Source: Ophiostoma sp. CBS 140.51 (lineage: Eukaryota > Ascomycota > Sordariomycetes > Ophiostomatales > Ophiostomataceae). Taken from it: 59,827 nucleotides of DNA. The notes beneath the pieces are model-generated. The model was not told the DNA's origin. It saw nothing but the letters and a program-made list of their open reading frames with translations, and did no database searches. The translations under genes and the position numbers were made by a program. Shown in pieces: positions 1-10,105 of the stretch (positions within the stretch are counted from its first letter, which is position 1; each line of letters opens with the position of its first letter). Location: contig JANSLP010000196.1 of assembly GCA_029298735.1 (NCBI GenBank), forward strand, positions 1 to 59,827, read 5' to 3'.

Positions 1-174
1 AGGGTTCTTTATATATAATTAATAGGAATAATCAAGAAATAATCGTAGCTAGATATATAAGACTAAGGCTTCCTCCTAGTAAACTAGATAGAAGACTCAG
101 TCGCTACCGATTATCTAAAATACAAACCTACATGAACTTGTATTCCTGTGCCATCATTATATATAAAGAACCCT
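1..174. mobile_element. MITE-like element with 19-bp terminal inverted repeats
   Basis: Positions 1-19 and 156-174 are perfect reverse complements; the left arm reads AGGGTTCTTTATATATAAT. The interior is AT-rich and has no coding potential. Immediately to the right, LINE-like coding resumes, so the element may have inserted in or beside the LINE relic. The left target-site duplication lies outside the window, and the true left end could lie further left. A small non-autonomous DNA transposon is the simplest reading; a chance hairpin of this length is unlikely. Confidence 0.55.
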
Positions 175-1185
175 CTTACGCGTATTAACTATTGTTCGAC
201 CGTTACACCTTATCACTGTTTTACCAGAGCAAGAACCCCTCCCCTAGACTTAATCACCTAGCAGAGCCTCTTACCCTTTGGGAAGTACCTTTGTAACACT
301 ACGCCTATCTACCTCCTCCACTCCGAGGCGGGTATACCCCCGTTAAACCTCTACTTAACTTACCGACGCGCCGTCTTCCTAGCTCGGCTAGACTACCAGG
401 CGAAAGCCTAAGCGATCCGGGGCGAGGTCCACCGCCCCCGACCGTTCACTAATTACTACGTACCTATCGTCGCCCCACCCCCGCCGCCTACCCCCGAAGA
501 GACGGACTGGACTACCATCACAGACCGTTGGAAGGCCCGCTAGCAACAAGACGCCGGCAACGGCCGCTCCGTAGAATCCTTCGCGGCACGGACGCCGTAC
601 TAGACGGCACGGGCCGTACGACGCCGCCACCTCCACCTCACTAAAGCCGAAAGCAGCCTCCTTACGTAGATCCGTACCGGGCACGTCGGCCTCAACGCCT
701 ACCTCTCCTGGAGAGGAGCCGCCGACTCGCCGGCGTGCCGTTGCGGCGCCGGGGAGGAGACGGCAGCCCACGTTCTCTTATCCTGTACAGCGGCACCGCC
801 ACGGCCGGCCGACTGGCCACAAACGCTAGCGGACCTACACCGCCGGCTACAGACGGGCCTCACGGCCCGACCACTCCTCCGCTGGCTTATTCGGAGCGGG
901 AGGCTCACGGAGTACAGCCTCGCCAGAGAGCTAGAGAGGTCACCAACGCCAGCGTAAAGCGTAAAGCGACACCTACACCGATATACGATCGGCTATTTCC
1001 TATATATCTATTTGTTTATTTATTTTATTTTGTTTTATTCTCCTATTTATTTATTGTAACCATTCGTGGCTTACTACACACACCTGTAACTAGAACACAC
1101 ACCCACTTAGATCTGTGGCAGTTTTTTCCCCAGGAGGGTTCTGTCTAGCTAGTCGCCAATAGCCAGGATTGGCTGAGAAAGGCGG

Positions 1186-1216
<31 letters not shown>
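175..1216 (+). mobile_element. Decayed 3' end of a Tad-like non-LTR retrotransposon (LINE)
   Basis: One forward frame can be followed from about 250 to the stop at 955-957. It shows a post-reverse-transcriptase segment (SEAGIPPLNLYL near 325-360), then RTGHVGLNAYL (673-705) and a terminal zinc-knuckle of the form CRCGAGEETAAHVLLSC (736-786), typical of fungal Tad-clade LINE tails. The frame is broken by stops at 259, 409, 541, 601 and 667. All are TAG or TAA and could come from CAG or CAA by C-to-T change, as RIP would produce. An AT-rich 3' UTR follows, and the element ends in a (TAA)n tail at about 1186-1216. The 5' part, with endonuclease and reverse transcriptase, is absent from the window. 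Confidence 0.85.
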
Positions 1217-1217
<1 letters not shown>

Positions 1218-1275
1218 CCAATTTTTTTTTTCAAATAATAAGAAAAGAAATATCCTGACAAATGAAAAGCAATAG

Positions 1276-1796
1276 AATATGCGATGGCGGCCGACCGCAG
1301 CACGACCATTCCGCATCGCGTCACCAAGGACGACTGGTACAACGGCCACCTGATCCCTAAAGGATCGACCGTCTTTATCGCCGTCTGGGCCATGCACCAA
1401 AACGAGGAGCTGTACAGCGACCACCTCAAATTCAACCCGGACCGCTTCATGCAGCATCCAAAACTGGCCAACGAGTACGCCTCGTCGCCGGACTACATGG
1501 GCCCAGACCATTTTGGTTACGGTGCGGGCCGGCGTGTCTGCCCCGGTGTGCACTTGGCCGAACGCAACGTGTGGCGCATCACGGCCACGCTGTTGTGGGC
1601 CGTTAACCTCAAGGAACCTCTGGATCCGGTCACGGGCAAGGTCGTGCATCTCGACGAAAACGCCTACAACTCGTGCATTCTAGTCAGCCCGCTGCCCTTC
1701 AAGCGGAGAGTCGAGCCGCGGAGCGAGGCTGTGCTGAAGACAGTCAAGAAGGAAAAGGCAGAGGCGTTGGCCTTCATGTCACAGTATGATAACTAG
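1276..1796 (+). pseudogene. Cytochrome P450, C-terminal fragment truncated by the LINE
   Basis: The reading encodes about the last 173 residues of a fungal P450. It contains the beta-sheet segment with PHRVTKDD, an FNPDRF motif corresponding to the PERF region, and the heme loop FGYGAGRRVCPG, whose Cys is the axial heme ligand. The membrane anchor, I-helix (AGxxT) and ExxR helix are missing: the sequence upstream is a LINE tail ending at 1216. Between them lies a stretch resembling the 3' part of an intron, with a CTGAC branch point at 1255-1259 and an acceptor TAG at 1273-1275. The LINE may therefore sit in an intron, and the 5' exons could lie left of the window. As visible it cannot make a working enzyme. 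Substrate unknown. Confidence 0.8.
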
Positions 1797-2175
1797 GGGC
1801 GGTGGGTAAGATGGATATTCGATGAGATACAATTTTGGATAGCAGCAAAATACAAGAGCATGGTCGTGCCTTCCTTGAGAGTGGATTTTGTGATCCAAGT
1901 TTCGGCCAACTTCGGCCACTCCCGTGTAAGTGAAAAGTGGGGCGGCATTCAGTGCCCACTTTGTGGAAGGCACGTCATGACACAAGTGATGTTTCAATGC
2001 GAAAGGGCATTTCACAATTATTTTGTGTAGCAGATTTTATTATATTTTATAAAAGACGTAGAGAAACAAAGGAAATGAACAGCGTTAAGCTGACAGTTAA
2101 GCGTGGTTTGTTACTGTGTTCGTATTTCTGGTTGATTCTTTTCCTGTCCCACACTGGTGAGTTTGTGTTTGTTGT
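1797..2175. other. Intergenic, between convergent 3' ends
   Basis: This AT-rich stretch separates the P450 fragment stop from the stop of the reverse-strand GH55-PLC gene. It should hold both 3' UTRs. I see no gene or repeat in it. Confidence 0.6.
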
Positions 2176-5100
2176 CTACTCAGACGGAGTCTTGCAGTCC
2201 TGTGCTTGATCGAGATGGAAACCAGGCGGCGGGTTCTCGTCGGCCGTCCCGTTGACATAGATGACGCTGCGGAAATTTGTCACCGCCGCCGACCGCGTGG
2301 ACACGTTGCTGGACAGGTAGCCGCCCAGCATGCGTTTTGCTGTGCCAGAAGGCTTGTCCTCCAGAGGATCGAATGAGCTGGATACGTCGCAATTTTGGCT
2401 GACCATGTACAGATTGAGGCCAATGGCCAATGTCTGGATCTCGGCGCCCAGCTGGTTCGGGAACGCCGAGCTGTCCATATGAAAGACCCCGTCGGAGACC
2501 AACAACCAGCCCTGGAAAGCAAAGTGTTAACAAGGAAAAAGAACAGAAAGAACAGTAAAACAGAAAGAATAGAAAGAAAAAAAGAAAAAATTGGGGTACG
2601 AGACGGAAAACCTACAATATAGTCTTGCAAAATGACAGTAGGGAAATGTTGCGGAGACATGGCATTGACGCCGTGCCAGTACAGTTCCGGGTTGCTGGAC
2701 CAGACGGCGGCTTTATTCAGGCCAAATTGCGTGGAAGTGAAAATATCGGGCGTACATTGCCATTGCATGATGCAAAATGTATCGGATATGACGCTGCTGT
2801 CATTGTTCCGAAGAATGCCCAGCATATGGTCGACCTGCATGGCCGAGTTCGTCTCCGTGTCCGACGCCTTGGACCAGTAGTCGTCGCGGTTGAGCAGGCC
2901 GTCGTTGTAGATGCCCGCCGACGGTTTGGTGATGCTCACACTGTTGGCCCGCAAGTGTTCATCGGACGTTAGCAAGAGAACACAGCCACGTCGGTTGTTG
3001 GCGTCCAGAAAGGTTTTGACCTTTTCCTGAGCCAGGGAGTAGCCGTCGGCGCTCGTGTCGATGTCTGTGCAGCGGTACTTGATGCGCTCGAGATAGGTCA
3101 TGAACCGGTCGGCATCGTCCTGGGTCCACAGGTGGCCCGGGCCGGCGGAATTGACGGTCAGCAAATACCGCAGTCCCCAAATGATGACTTCGCCCGGCGA
3201 CTCGTCCATGAACCGGTTGACCTCGTCGATCATGCTGGCGAGGGACTGGCCCTGCGCGCCGTCGACCGTGCTGGCCGCCTCGTTAATGTAATGTGCGGCG
3301 TAGTAGTTGCCGACGTCGTTGGACTCGACAATGCGCATGTCAAAGTAGCGCGAGCCAACGCGCAGCTGGTCGTAGATGGAGAGGCCCTGGGTCTGTGTGT
3401 TGGACGGAATGCCGCCCTGCTGCTTGGAGAGCGTGGTCATGCCGGCGTCGTGCGAGCCCGGCATGACGACGTGGCGCAGCTGGCGGTCCTTGATGACGTC
3501 GTAGATGCCGCGCATCCAGTTGGTCGGCTGGAATGTCAATGACGAAATAAAGCCGCCGCCGTACAACTCGCTGCCCGTGATGACCAGCGTGACGCTCAAC
3601 GTCACATACGGATTCTTGTACTCGCGCTGGCCGAGGCCCATGCCCGTCAGGTCAAAGATGGTGCGGAACGGATTCTCGTCGGGGATGTGCGTGCTGGCGC
3701 GCACCTGGAACGTGCGGTCGGTGCCGTCGATGCGGAAGTTGACCTCGGCATTGTCGTCGACGGCGTTGCCTCCATCGGCGTAGACCACGTGGGCTTGGCG
3801 CGCGCGGCCCGACGGAATGTCGGCAAAATCAAAGACGTCGAGCTGGCACTTGTGCATGTACGTCTTGACAAACTTGTATGGTGTGAGATTGACAATCGTA
3901 ATGTAGAACTCTTGTCGGGGCGGGCTGATTCGCTCGTCCAGGTATCCCCAGTCAAAACCAGTGCTGTTGCTGATTGTCGCGGCGCCGTCATATGTCTTGT
4001 ATTCGGGGTCGCATTTGCTCTGAGGCGGGGAAGGAGGCGAAGAGGGCGCGTCTGGCTGTGATGTGATGGGCCCGCTCGAGGGTACGTCAAACAGCGAAAT
4101 ATGGGCAAGCGATGGGTGCTCTTTCGAAGCCAGATTGTCTGTCGCCAACACAGCCTTTCCGTCGGCGACGAGCACGTTCTTGGCGCCGATACCGATGACA
4201 TGCTGCAGGCGGTTGTTGTCGTGGTTGCCGTTGATGTACCAAAGCGTCTTTTGGCACGTGTGCGCGTCGATGCAGTCTTGGGAATACGTGCTGAACCACG
4301 AGTATGTGCCCGCACCGCCAATGTGGATGTTTTGCGACCCTTGCATGATCACCGCCCACGACTCGTCACAGCCGTCAAAGTCGCCGCCCTTGCAGCTGTA
4401 GTCCGGGTCGCCGGGGAACTTGCCGACGACCTTGTCAAAGGGTGCAGGCGGCTTGGGTGTGGGCTGGAAATAGGGCGACTCGGACTGGATCATGGTTGTA
4501 AATATGTTTTGTGCATTGTGGAAGTTGTACTGATAGAAAACATTGTGCTCGGACGCGGTGCCATACAGCCATGTTGCCGTTGTGCTCTCGACCAGCATGC
4601 CGCGGGCGCTGTAAATTGACAGCTGGGTCATGTCGTTTGTCGCCGAGCCCGTGTCTGGGTCGTCAATCAGGTGGTCGGCCACCCAGAGCCACATGTTGTC
4701 AAAGTAGCCCGAAGCGTGGGGTGTAATGTGCAGCAACAGACTCGCGGCCTTGCAGCTGTCCGAGTCGGTGCCGCTCGTGCTTGGCGGGCACTCTTTAGGC
4801 GTCAGACCCGTCCCAGTGGCTCCACCAACACGGGCATGCACGTCCCAGATGGCCGCTGCGCCAGGACTGGCTGCTTTGACATTGAATTCCATGAGAACCA
4901 CGCCGGCCGTGCCGCCCTTTGTGGTCAGCAGCAGGTCCTGCATCTCGACGCTGCCGACATCGCCCTCGTTGCCCACCTTGAGCATCACGCGCGGGTTGGC
5001 CGGGTCGGAAAACTTGCTGCCGGACGCCGCGAACTGCGACCAGGTCTCGCCAACAATCTTGGCATTTTTGGGGACGATGACGGTGTCTGTTAAGATGTAC

Positions 5101-5473
5101 GTTCCCGCGTCGACAAAAATAATCTTGTCGCCGGCGGCATGTGCGTCCAACAAGCTCTGCACGGCCGCCGTGTCGTCCGTAACGCCATCGCCTTTGGCAC
5201 CGCCGTCTTTCATATGCACAAAGTCGCTGGCCGGGCGATCCGAGTATTGCGTGCGTGCCCGCTCAAAGTACGGAGCCGCCTGCAGACCGTCGACGTTGCG
5301 TCCGAGCAGCGTCTTCTCGCGGGTGTACTCGAGCGACTTCCCCGACTGCCAGGTGCGTTGCCCGTCTTGATACGTTGGTCCAATGACCCACTGTCATTGT
5401 TAGGGGGGGAGTGAATGATAGAAAGAGAATGTCGTTGGAGACTCACATTCTTGTAGTAGCCAGACGACAACAA
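2176..5473 (-). CDS. GH55 beta-1,3-glucanase (second half) fused to a PI-PLC-X-like domain; 5' end unclear
   Basis: One uninterrupted frame runs from 5390 down to an intron at 2615-2512 (GT..AG, 104 nt), then a last exon to the stop at 2176. The first ~430 residues match the second beta-helix of GH55 exo-beta-1,3-glucanases, with GAKGDGVTDDTAA near its start. A Pro/Ser linker follows near genomic 4020-4080. The rest is a PLC-like phosphodiesterase domain with MPGSHDAGM (about 3440-3466) and a second His in YYAAHYI (about 3290). A 56-nt intron at 5391-5446 joins to a short exon reading SGYYKN, but an in-frame TAG at 5476-5474 precedes it. No first GH55 beta-helix or signal peptide is visible before the divergent neighbour. 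The gene is either 5'-truncated or begins through a further small exon that I cannot place. GH55 enzymes are normally secreted and degrade laminarin-type glucan. Confidence 0.75.
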
Positions 5474-5823
5474 CTAACATGCTTTCTTTGTGGCCACATC
5501 ACTGTTCGAGTTTATCCGCGCGAAGGAAATTCTAGGAACCTATTTGTCCGTCCCGTCCCGTGCCCCGTTTCATTTGCCCAAATGCGATTCGATGCGGGCG
5601 ACAGGAGCCGTGGGCGGTTGCCTATCATCTTGAGTGGCACAGCGCCCAGTTGGTGCTATAAGACCCGCACGAGGCCCTGATTCTGTTTTTGAGTTTTTGC
5701 GTCTATGTTGCTCTTTGTTTGTCTCGTTTGTCCCGCTTGTCTATGGATGATCGCAGTCCATGCCTTTTCGTAACGGCACACATCTCAAATATTCACAACA
5801 TCGCAACACTCACATCAGCCACC
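5474..5823. promoter_or_regulatory. Divergent intergenic region between GH55-PLC and a membrane protein gene
   Basis: The region is expected to contain the promoters of both divergent genes. I searched the reverse strand here for the missing first half of GH55 and found none. A forward reading from 5689 is in frame with the gene starting at 5824, so part of this region may code for an N-terminal extension. Confidence 0.4.
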
Positions 5824-6795
5824 ATGGCGACAACAGACACGGCAGCCGATATTGCCAACGATTCAGCCTCTGTCGGTGCATCATCCACATATTCGCCGAA
5901 GACACCGACATCTCCAGAATCTCCAACACCAACGACAGAGGCAACAGGGACGTCACTGCTCGCTCTGACAACACCATTTGTCCAGACAGGATCATGCAAC
6001 AATTTGTACTCAACGACGTACGCGTACGCAACGGGCGGCAGCGCCAACGGGTCCAACGGGTCCAACGGGTCCAACGGGTCCAACGGACCCAACGGACCCA
6101 ACGCCTTTCCGTCAATCACAGTCTACGTGTCCGACACGGCAAATCCGTCCTTTACAGCCTGCCAGCCGTCCGGATGGGCCAATGTGGCGCCTCGTCTGCG
6201 CAACTCGTTTAGCCCGGCCGTGTGCCCAAGCGACTGGACGGCCTACTATATCCGGCCAGAGACCAACGGCGACACGGGCAAGACAGCCGTCGCGGTGGCG
6301 ACCTGCTGCACCCGAGACCACTCCCCAGTCCACTTTCCATCTGGAATCAGCGTCGCCGGAGTGGGTGTCTCGCCATGCATGAGCACAACCACGGGCACAG
6401 TGGTGCAGACCGACGCAAAAAACACAGACACATTTGCTGTTGCTGCCACAACATACCATGTGCACGCGCCGTACACGGTGGCCTGGCAGCACTCGGACAT
6501 TAAACACCTGTCGCCGCGCCCGCCCGACATGACGTGCGACCAGAGACTGCCCAGCTGGAGCCCCGGTCCGACGATTCCATCGCTCGAGTGCAACGTGGAA
6601 CAGCATCCGAATCCCGCGCTTCCCTTTTTGATGATCGGGCTGCCGATTATTCTGGCCGTTGGCTTGTTCTGCTGTGGCGGCTACGTCTTTCACAAAATGC
6701 GGGCGCGCAGGCGGTTGAAGCGGACAGAGCAGCCGGTCCAGATACGGGCAGAAGCAGAAGAGCGGGCGACAAATGCTAACCGGGACGGTACCTGA
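5824..6795 (+). CDS. Single-pass membrane protein with Cys-containing ectodomain
   Basis: It encodes 323 residues if it starts at 5824 (ACC ATG G context). An in-frame start at 5689 would add 45 residues. The order is: a Ser/Thr-rich N-terminus, a GSN repeat (residues ~74-93) made of 9-bp units, a region with scattered Cys (ACQPSGW, CPSDWTAYY, ATCC) typical of fungal plasma-membrane proteins of unknown role, a transmembrane helix at about residues 261-285 (LMIGLPIILAVGLFCCGG), and a short basic tail (HKMRARRRLKR). The likely topology is ectodomain outside and basic tail in the cytosol. The shorter start gives no clear signal peptide, which makes the start uncertain. No catalytic domain is recognised; a wall or surface role is only inferred. 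Confidence 0.75.
   Translation: MATTDTAADIANDSASVGASSTYSPKTPTSPESPTPTTEATGTSLLALTTPFVQTGSCNNLYSTTYAYATGGSANGSNGSNGSNGSNGPNGPNAFPSITVYVSDTANPSFTACQPSGWANVAPRLRNSFSPAVCPSDWTAYYIRPETNGDTGKTAVAVATCCTRDHSPVHFPSGISVAGVGVSPCMSTTTGTVVQTDAKNTDTFAVAATTYHVHAPYTVAWQHSDIKHLSPRPPDMTCDQRLPSWSPGPTIPSLECNVEQHPNPALPFLMIGLPIILAVGLFCCGGYVFHKMRARRRLKRTEQPVQIRAEAEERATNANRDGT
6044..6103 (+). repeat. 9-bp coding tandem repeat (Asn-Gly-Ser units)
   Basis: The unit TCCAACGGG is repeated in frame four times, followed by two variant units with ACC and ending at AACGCC. It gives an NGSNGSNGSNGSNGPNGPN stretch in the ectodomain of the membrane protein. Such a repeat is prone to length change between strains. Confidence 0.9.
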
Positions 6796-7458
6796 ATAAG
6801 AAAGCGCTGCGAGGGGATATAAACAACCAACAAGATAATTTGTTTACCGAAAATGGGAAATGTATTTAATATCTAATTTACAATATGCAATGCCACATAC
6901 GATACATTGAGGTTCCACAACTGCTGCCTACAGATTCCTGTATTTCGTTGTTGATGACGAACATCAACGACGAGAAATCATTGCTTGACCGACGGCAAGG
7001 CACAGCCGGCCTTTGCCATTGTTGGAACTTTCCTGTCGCGCGTTGTTGGAGCGGCAATATATAAGCAACAGGAGACTGCAATATGGATGACAATAGGTCG
7101 AAATTGAATGTATCATTTATCCCCTTTGTTGCTTCTCAACGTCATTTGAAATTCACTTTACTGTGAGCGTTGTAATAGTAGGATACGGTAATGTGAGGGT
7201 GTGATTTTCTATTCACGTCGTTCTTTTGTCTGTGCCGATATGCACTGTAGGTATGGTGAGACATCCTTCTCTTAATGAGGGGAGGGGAGGGGAGGTAAAC
7301 GCGGGAAGACTTAAAAGGCATTCGTAAAGATACTATGAGGACTACACTCGTGCAAAAAGAGGTATAGCTTTGTAAATAGCAGGAACAGCAGACAAATCAA
7401 AGGAGATTCTATCTAGTCAAAGACAACCCGGTTCGGATAAAATCTAACTGTCACCTCC
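6796..7458. other. Intergenic, 3' flank of the membrane protein gene
   Basis: The stretch is AT-rich with no convincing gene. It contains a short GGGGA tandem run near 7278-7295. Confidence 0.5.
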
Positions 7459-8037
7459 CTAACCGTTGTACGTTGGCTTTGAAGTATTAGTTATAAAGCC
7501 CGTATCCACGACGTGATCCTCCTGCCTCAGCAACCAAGTCCAAGATTGGTACACCCATCGGTGCTCGTATGTTAAATGGCACCGAATTTCCAGCTCCACG
7601 TCCTCTTCGCGCATCTCTTCGCAAGGCGGCCATCCATGTGACGGAAGGTAGCGGAACCCCTCATCTTCATAGTATTCGTGATGGAAGTCATGTCGTAGCC
7701 GCCAGACCTGGGCGCGGGACACCATACCACCCGGAACATATCGAATTTGTGGATGGACGTGGAGGAAGGAACTCGGCAGACCCGTCCACGCTGCAACGGT
7801 CATGTTCGGTATGGTCTGCGAATATGGGTCGAGGGTTACGAGATAAGGCAACCGACAGCTAGAACAACGCCCCAGAAGCCGCGACGCCAGGACCAGGAGC
7901 CGGCAAGCAGGCAGCTCAATCGAAGGAAGATGCCCAACCAACATGGCAGCCTCCAACAGACAAAGCGCGCAAAAAATGGATATCGATATCTGGCGGTGCT
8001 GTTCAGAGCGCTTCGCTATGTGGAAAGAATCGTTCAC
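7459..8037 (-). CDS. Hypothetical protein (doubtful)
   Basis: An open frame of 192 codons. The C-terminal ~115 residues, from MTVAAWTGL on, are rich in Trp, His and acidic residues and look like real protein; the N-terminal part is Leu/Cys-rich and less convincing. A start at the internal Met (about genomic 7803) is possible. No domain, signal peptide or clear transmembrane helix is recognised. It lies in a gap upstream of the oxidoreductase pair. It could be a small species-restricted gene, a relic or a chance frame. Confidence 0.35.
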   Translation of the reverse strand: MNDSFHIAKRSEQHRQISISIFCALCLLEAAMLVGHLPSIELPACRLLVLASRLLGRCSSCRLPYLVTLDPYSQTIPNMTVAAWTGLPSSFLHVHPQIRYVPGGMVSRAQVWRLRHDFHHEYYEDEGFRYLPSHGWPPCEEMREEDVELEIRCHLTYEHRWVYQSWTWLLRQEDHVVDTGFITNTSKPTYNG

Positions 8038-8431
8038 AACCCTCGCAGTGTTTCATATCGGCTAACAGAGGGCATGTGGGACAGGGACAGACTAGTGAGG
8101 TGATTTCTGTTTTCTGTTTTCTGTTTTCTGTTATTGACCCAGTCTGTAAAAAATTATTGCCTTATAATTTCATTTTAGTAAACTTGAAAAAGTAGTAGGC
8201 AGCGTCACTCAAATCACGTTTCGTGTTTATGCCATGCCGGCTCACAGCCTATTTGAAAGAAGAACGGAGGCACTCGCGCTCTTCTGAGCACCATTTCATC
8301 CTCACCTCTTCCTTATTTTTAAGTCGTATATTGGTCTAATAAAATAAAGTTTCAATACAGTCATTATATATGTATACAACATATACATGAATCCATTACT
8401 CCAATAATCCTTACTTGCCGTTTTCCTCTGT
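8038..8431. repeat. Intergenic with a TTTTCTG microsatellite
   Basis: Four tandem copies of TTTTCTG lie at about 8104-8131. The rest is AT-rich and probably includes the 3' UTR of the reverse-strand oxidoreductase ending at 8432. No gene is seen. Confidence 0.7.
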
Positions 8432-9592
8432 CTATGCTTTGTAGCCAGCCTGCAGGATTATCTTGAACAGCTCCAGGTCGTTACGCGAGTCGACCGCGCT
8501 CGTCTTGGGAGTCTTGCCGTTGGCAACGACCTCATAAAACTCGAGCATCTCTAGGGTATACGGGTCCGTGTATGTTTTGCGAATGGTGCGCTCTTGGTAG
8601 TATGGCTCGGCCACACCCTCGTCCTCGACACGCTCGCGGATAGTCAGGGTCACCGGCAGACCCTTGACGTAGGGCGTGTCAAAGTTGACGCGCACAATCT
8701 TGTTGGCGCTGTAGACTTCAATGTTTGCATCAAAGGTGGGCACGCCGCTCAGGCCGCTCTCGTAGGTAACGGCAAAGGTCTCGTAACGGAAGAGAACAGC
8801 AAAGATACCCGGCAGCGTCAGTGCAGCACCAGCAACCGACTTGGGCATGCCCAGCAGCTCGCGCATTGCAGACAGGCTGTGGGTGCCGAGGGCGCCGAGC
8901 ACGCGCAGCATACGCTTGGAGGCATCGTTCAGGGGAACACCAAACTCGTTGGACAGCGCCTGAGTTTGGATATCGAGCTCGCGGGCCGCACGATCGTCGC
9001 TATCAGCCGCGCTGACATCACCCGCCTGGAAGGCCCGTGGGAACGTGCCACTCTGGCTGACACCCAAGGCGTTGGGGCCAATAATGTCACGCACCCGCGC
9101 ATAGTGCACATGGTCAAACCCACCGACCTCTTTGACTGCGTCTTCAAAGGCTGTGGCGTAGCGGCGCATTGTACCGACAAAAACGCGTGCGCCGCCAGAC
9201 GCCTGCTTTTCAGCCTCAATGAGGCGGTCGATGTCGCGGAAGCAGAGAGCGGCCGGCTTCTCAATCAAGACGTGCTTGTTCTGCGCCAGTGCAAGCAGAC
9301 CATGCTCCACATGGTACGCGTCGGCGTTGGCAATCAACACAGCATCGACTTCGGGAGAGGCACACAGCTCCTCGGCGGAGGCCGTGGTGACTGGACGCTT
9401 TCCCTCGGTGCCCTGGACTACACGATCGGCGCACGTCTCCCGGGCGCCGGCGGCCACATCGCACAGGTACGTAACGCGGAACTTGTCGGCTAGGAAGTTC
9501 AGCGTTGGGATGTGAACGACCTGAGCAATCTCGCCGCAGCCGATGACGCCAACACGTATGACCCGCGATGGTGAGGATGTTGTGCTTGCCAT
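8432..9592 (-). CDS. Gfo/Idh/MocA-family NAD(P)-dependent oxidoreductase
   Basis: It encodes 386 residues from ATG at 9592 without introns. The N-terminal Rossmann fold starts VGVIGCGEIAQ, and the family EKP motif appears in HVLIEKPAALC, whose Lys takes part in catalysis in this family. The C-terminal half has the expected alpha/beta dimerisation domain. Members oxidise or reduce hydroxyl or keto groups of sugars, inositols and related compounds, usually in the cytosol; the substrate cannot be read from sequence. An upstream in-frame extension exists, but the ATG at 9592 sits directly before the Rossmann fold and is preferred. It is divergent from a second family member, with a 513-bp shared promoter. 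I group it with the 8.4-24.6 kb cluster. Confidence 0.9.
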   Translation of the reverse strand: MASTTSSPSRVIRVGVIGCGEIAQVVHIPTLNFLADKFRVTYLCDVAAGARETCADRVVQGTEGKRPVTTASAEELCASPEVDAVLIANADAYHVEHGLLALAQNKHVLIEKPAALCFRDIDRLIEAEKQASGGARVFVGTMRRYATAFEDAVKEVGGFDHVHYARVRDIIGPNALGVSQSGTFPRAFQAGDVSAADSDDRAARELDIQTQALSNEFGVPLNDASKRMLRVLGALGTHSLSAMRELLGMPKSVAGAALTLPGIFAVLFRYETFAVTYESGLSGVPTFDANIEVYSANKIVRVNFDTPYVKGLPVTLTIRERVEDEGVAEPYYQERTIRKTYTDPYTLEMLEFYEVVANGKTPKTSAVDSRNDLELFKIILQAGYKA

Positions 9593-10105
9593 TGTGTGTA
9601 TGGGAAAATGTGGGGTTAGAGAAGGAGAAGAGTTTCTTCTATTTCGTATGCTCCGGGTTTCTGTAGCTCCAGTTTGTCTTATAGCTTGGAGCAGCTCTTT
9701 TGACATTTTTGGAGGGGCCGACATGCTGGGTCGGTGGTCGCACTTGCCATTTCCGCTGCGTGTTTTCCCACAAAGAACAAACATCTCGGCCACGGTCTTC
9801 GGAACGCTCCGAGAGCGCTCCGACATGTGGGTCTCTTCGGAACGTATAAATTTTCCACATTTCTTGAGCTCCTCTTTTATATCATTGGCGGCTTTTCTTG
9901 CGACGAACGCCGGACCACCGACTTGGGTCGTTTGCTCGTTTGGATCATGCTGCTCATATTCACAGACGCCAGTTGAAACCAATTGAAACCGCATAGGAAC
10001 TACAAACAGCAAATTACTGACAATCCACAATTCACAACTCACAGCCTACAACCACAACCACAACCACAGCCACAACCACAACCACAACCACAACGTACAC
10101 ACAAC
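9593..10105. promoter_or_regulatory. Bidirectional promoter with TCGGA-N4-TCCGA element
   Basis: A near-palindrome TTCGGAACGCTCCGAG lies at 9798-9813 (CGG-N6-CCG at 9800-9811). It is followed by another TCCGA at about 9819-9823 and a TTCGGAAC near 9837. The same words recur upstream of the other cluster genes, so this may be the binding region of the local Zn2Cys6 regulator. A (ACAACC)n tract at about 10049-10094 forms the 5' leader of the forward gene. Confidence 0.55.

Noticed and set aside
388..908. Reverse-strand open frames in the first kilobase
   Set aside because: They are antisense to the LINE coding frame, which has clear RTGH and zinc-knuckle signatures.
8432..10042. 536-residue version of the reverse-strand oxidoreductase
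   Set aside because: The extension crosses the shared promoter including the palindromic site; the ATG at 9592 sits just before the Rossmann motif.
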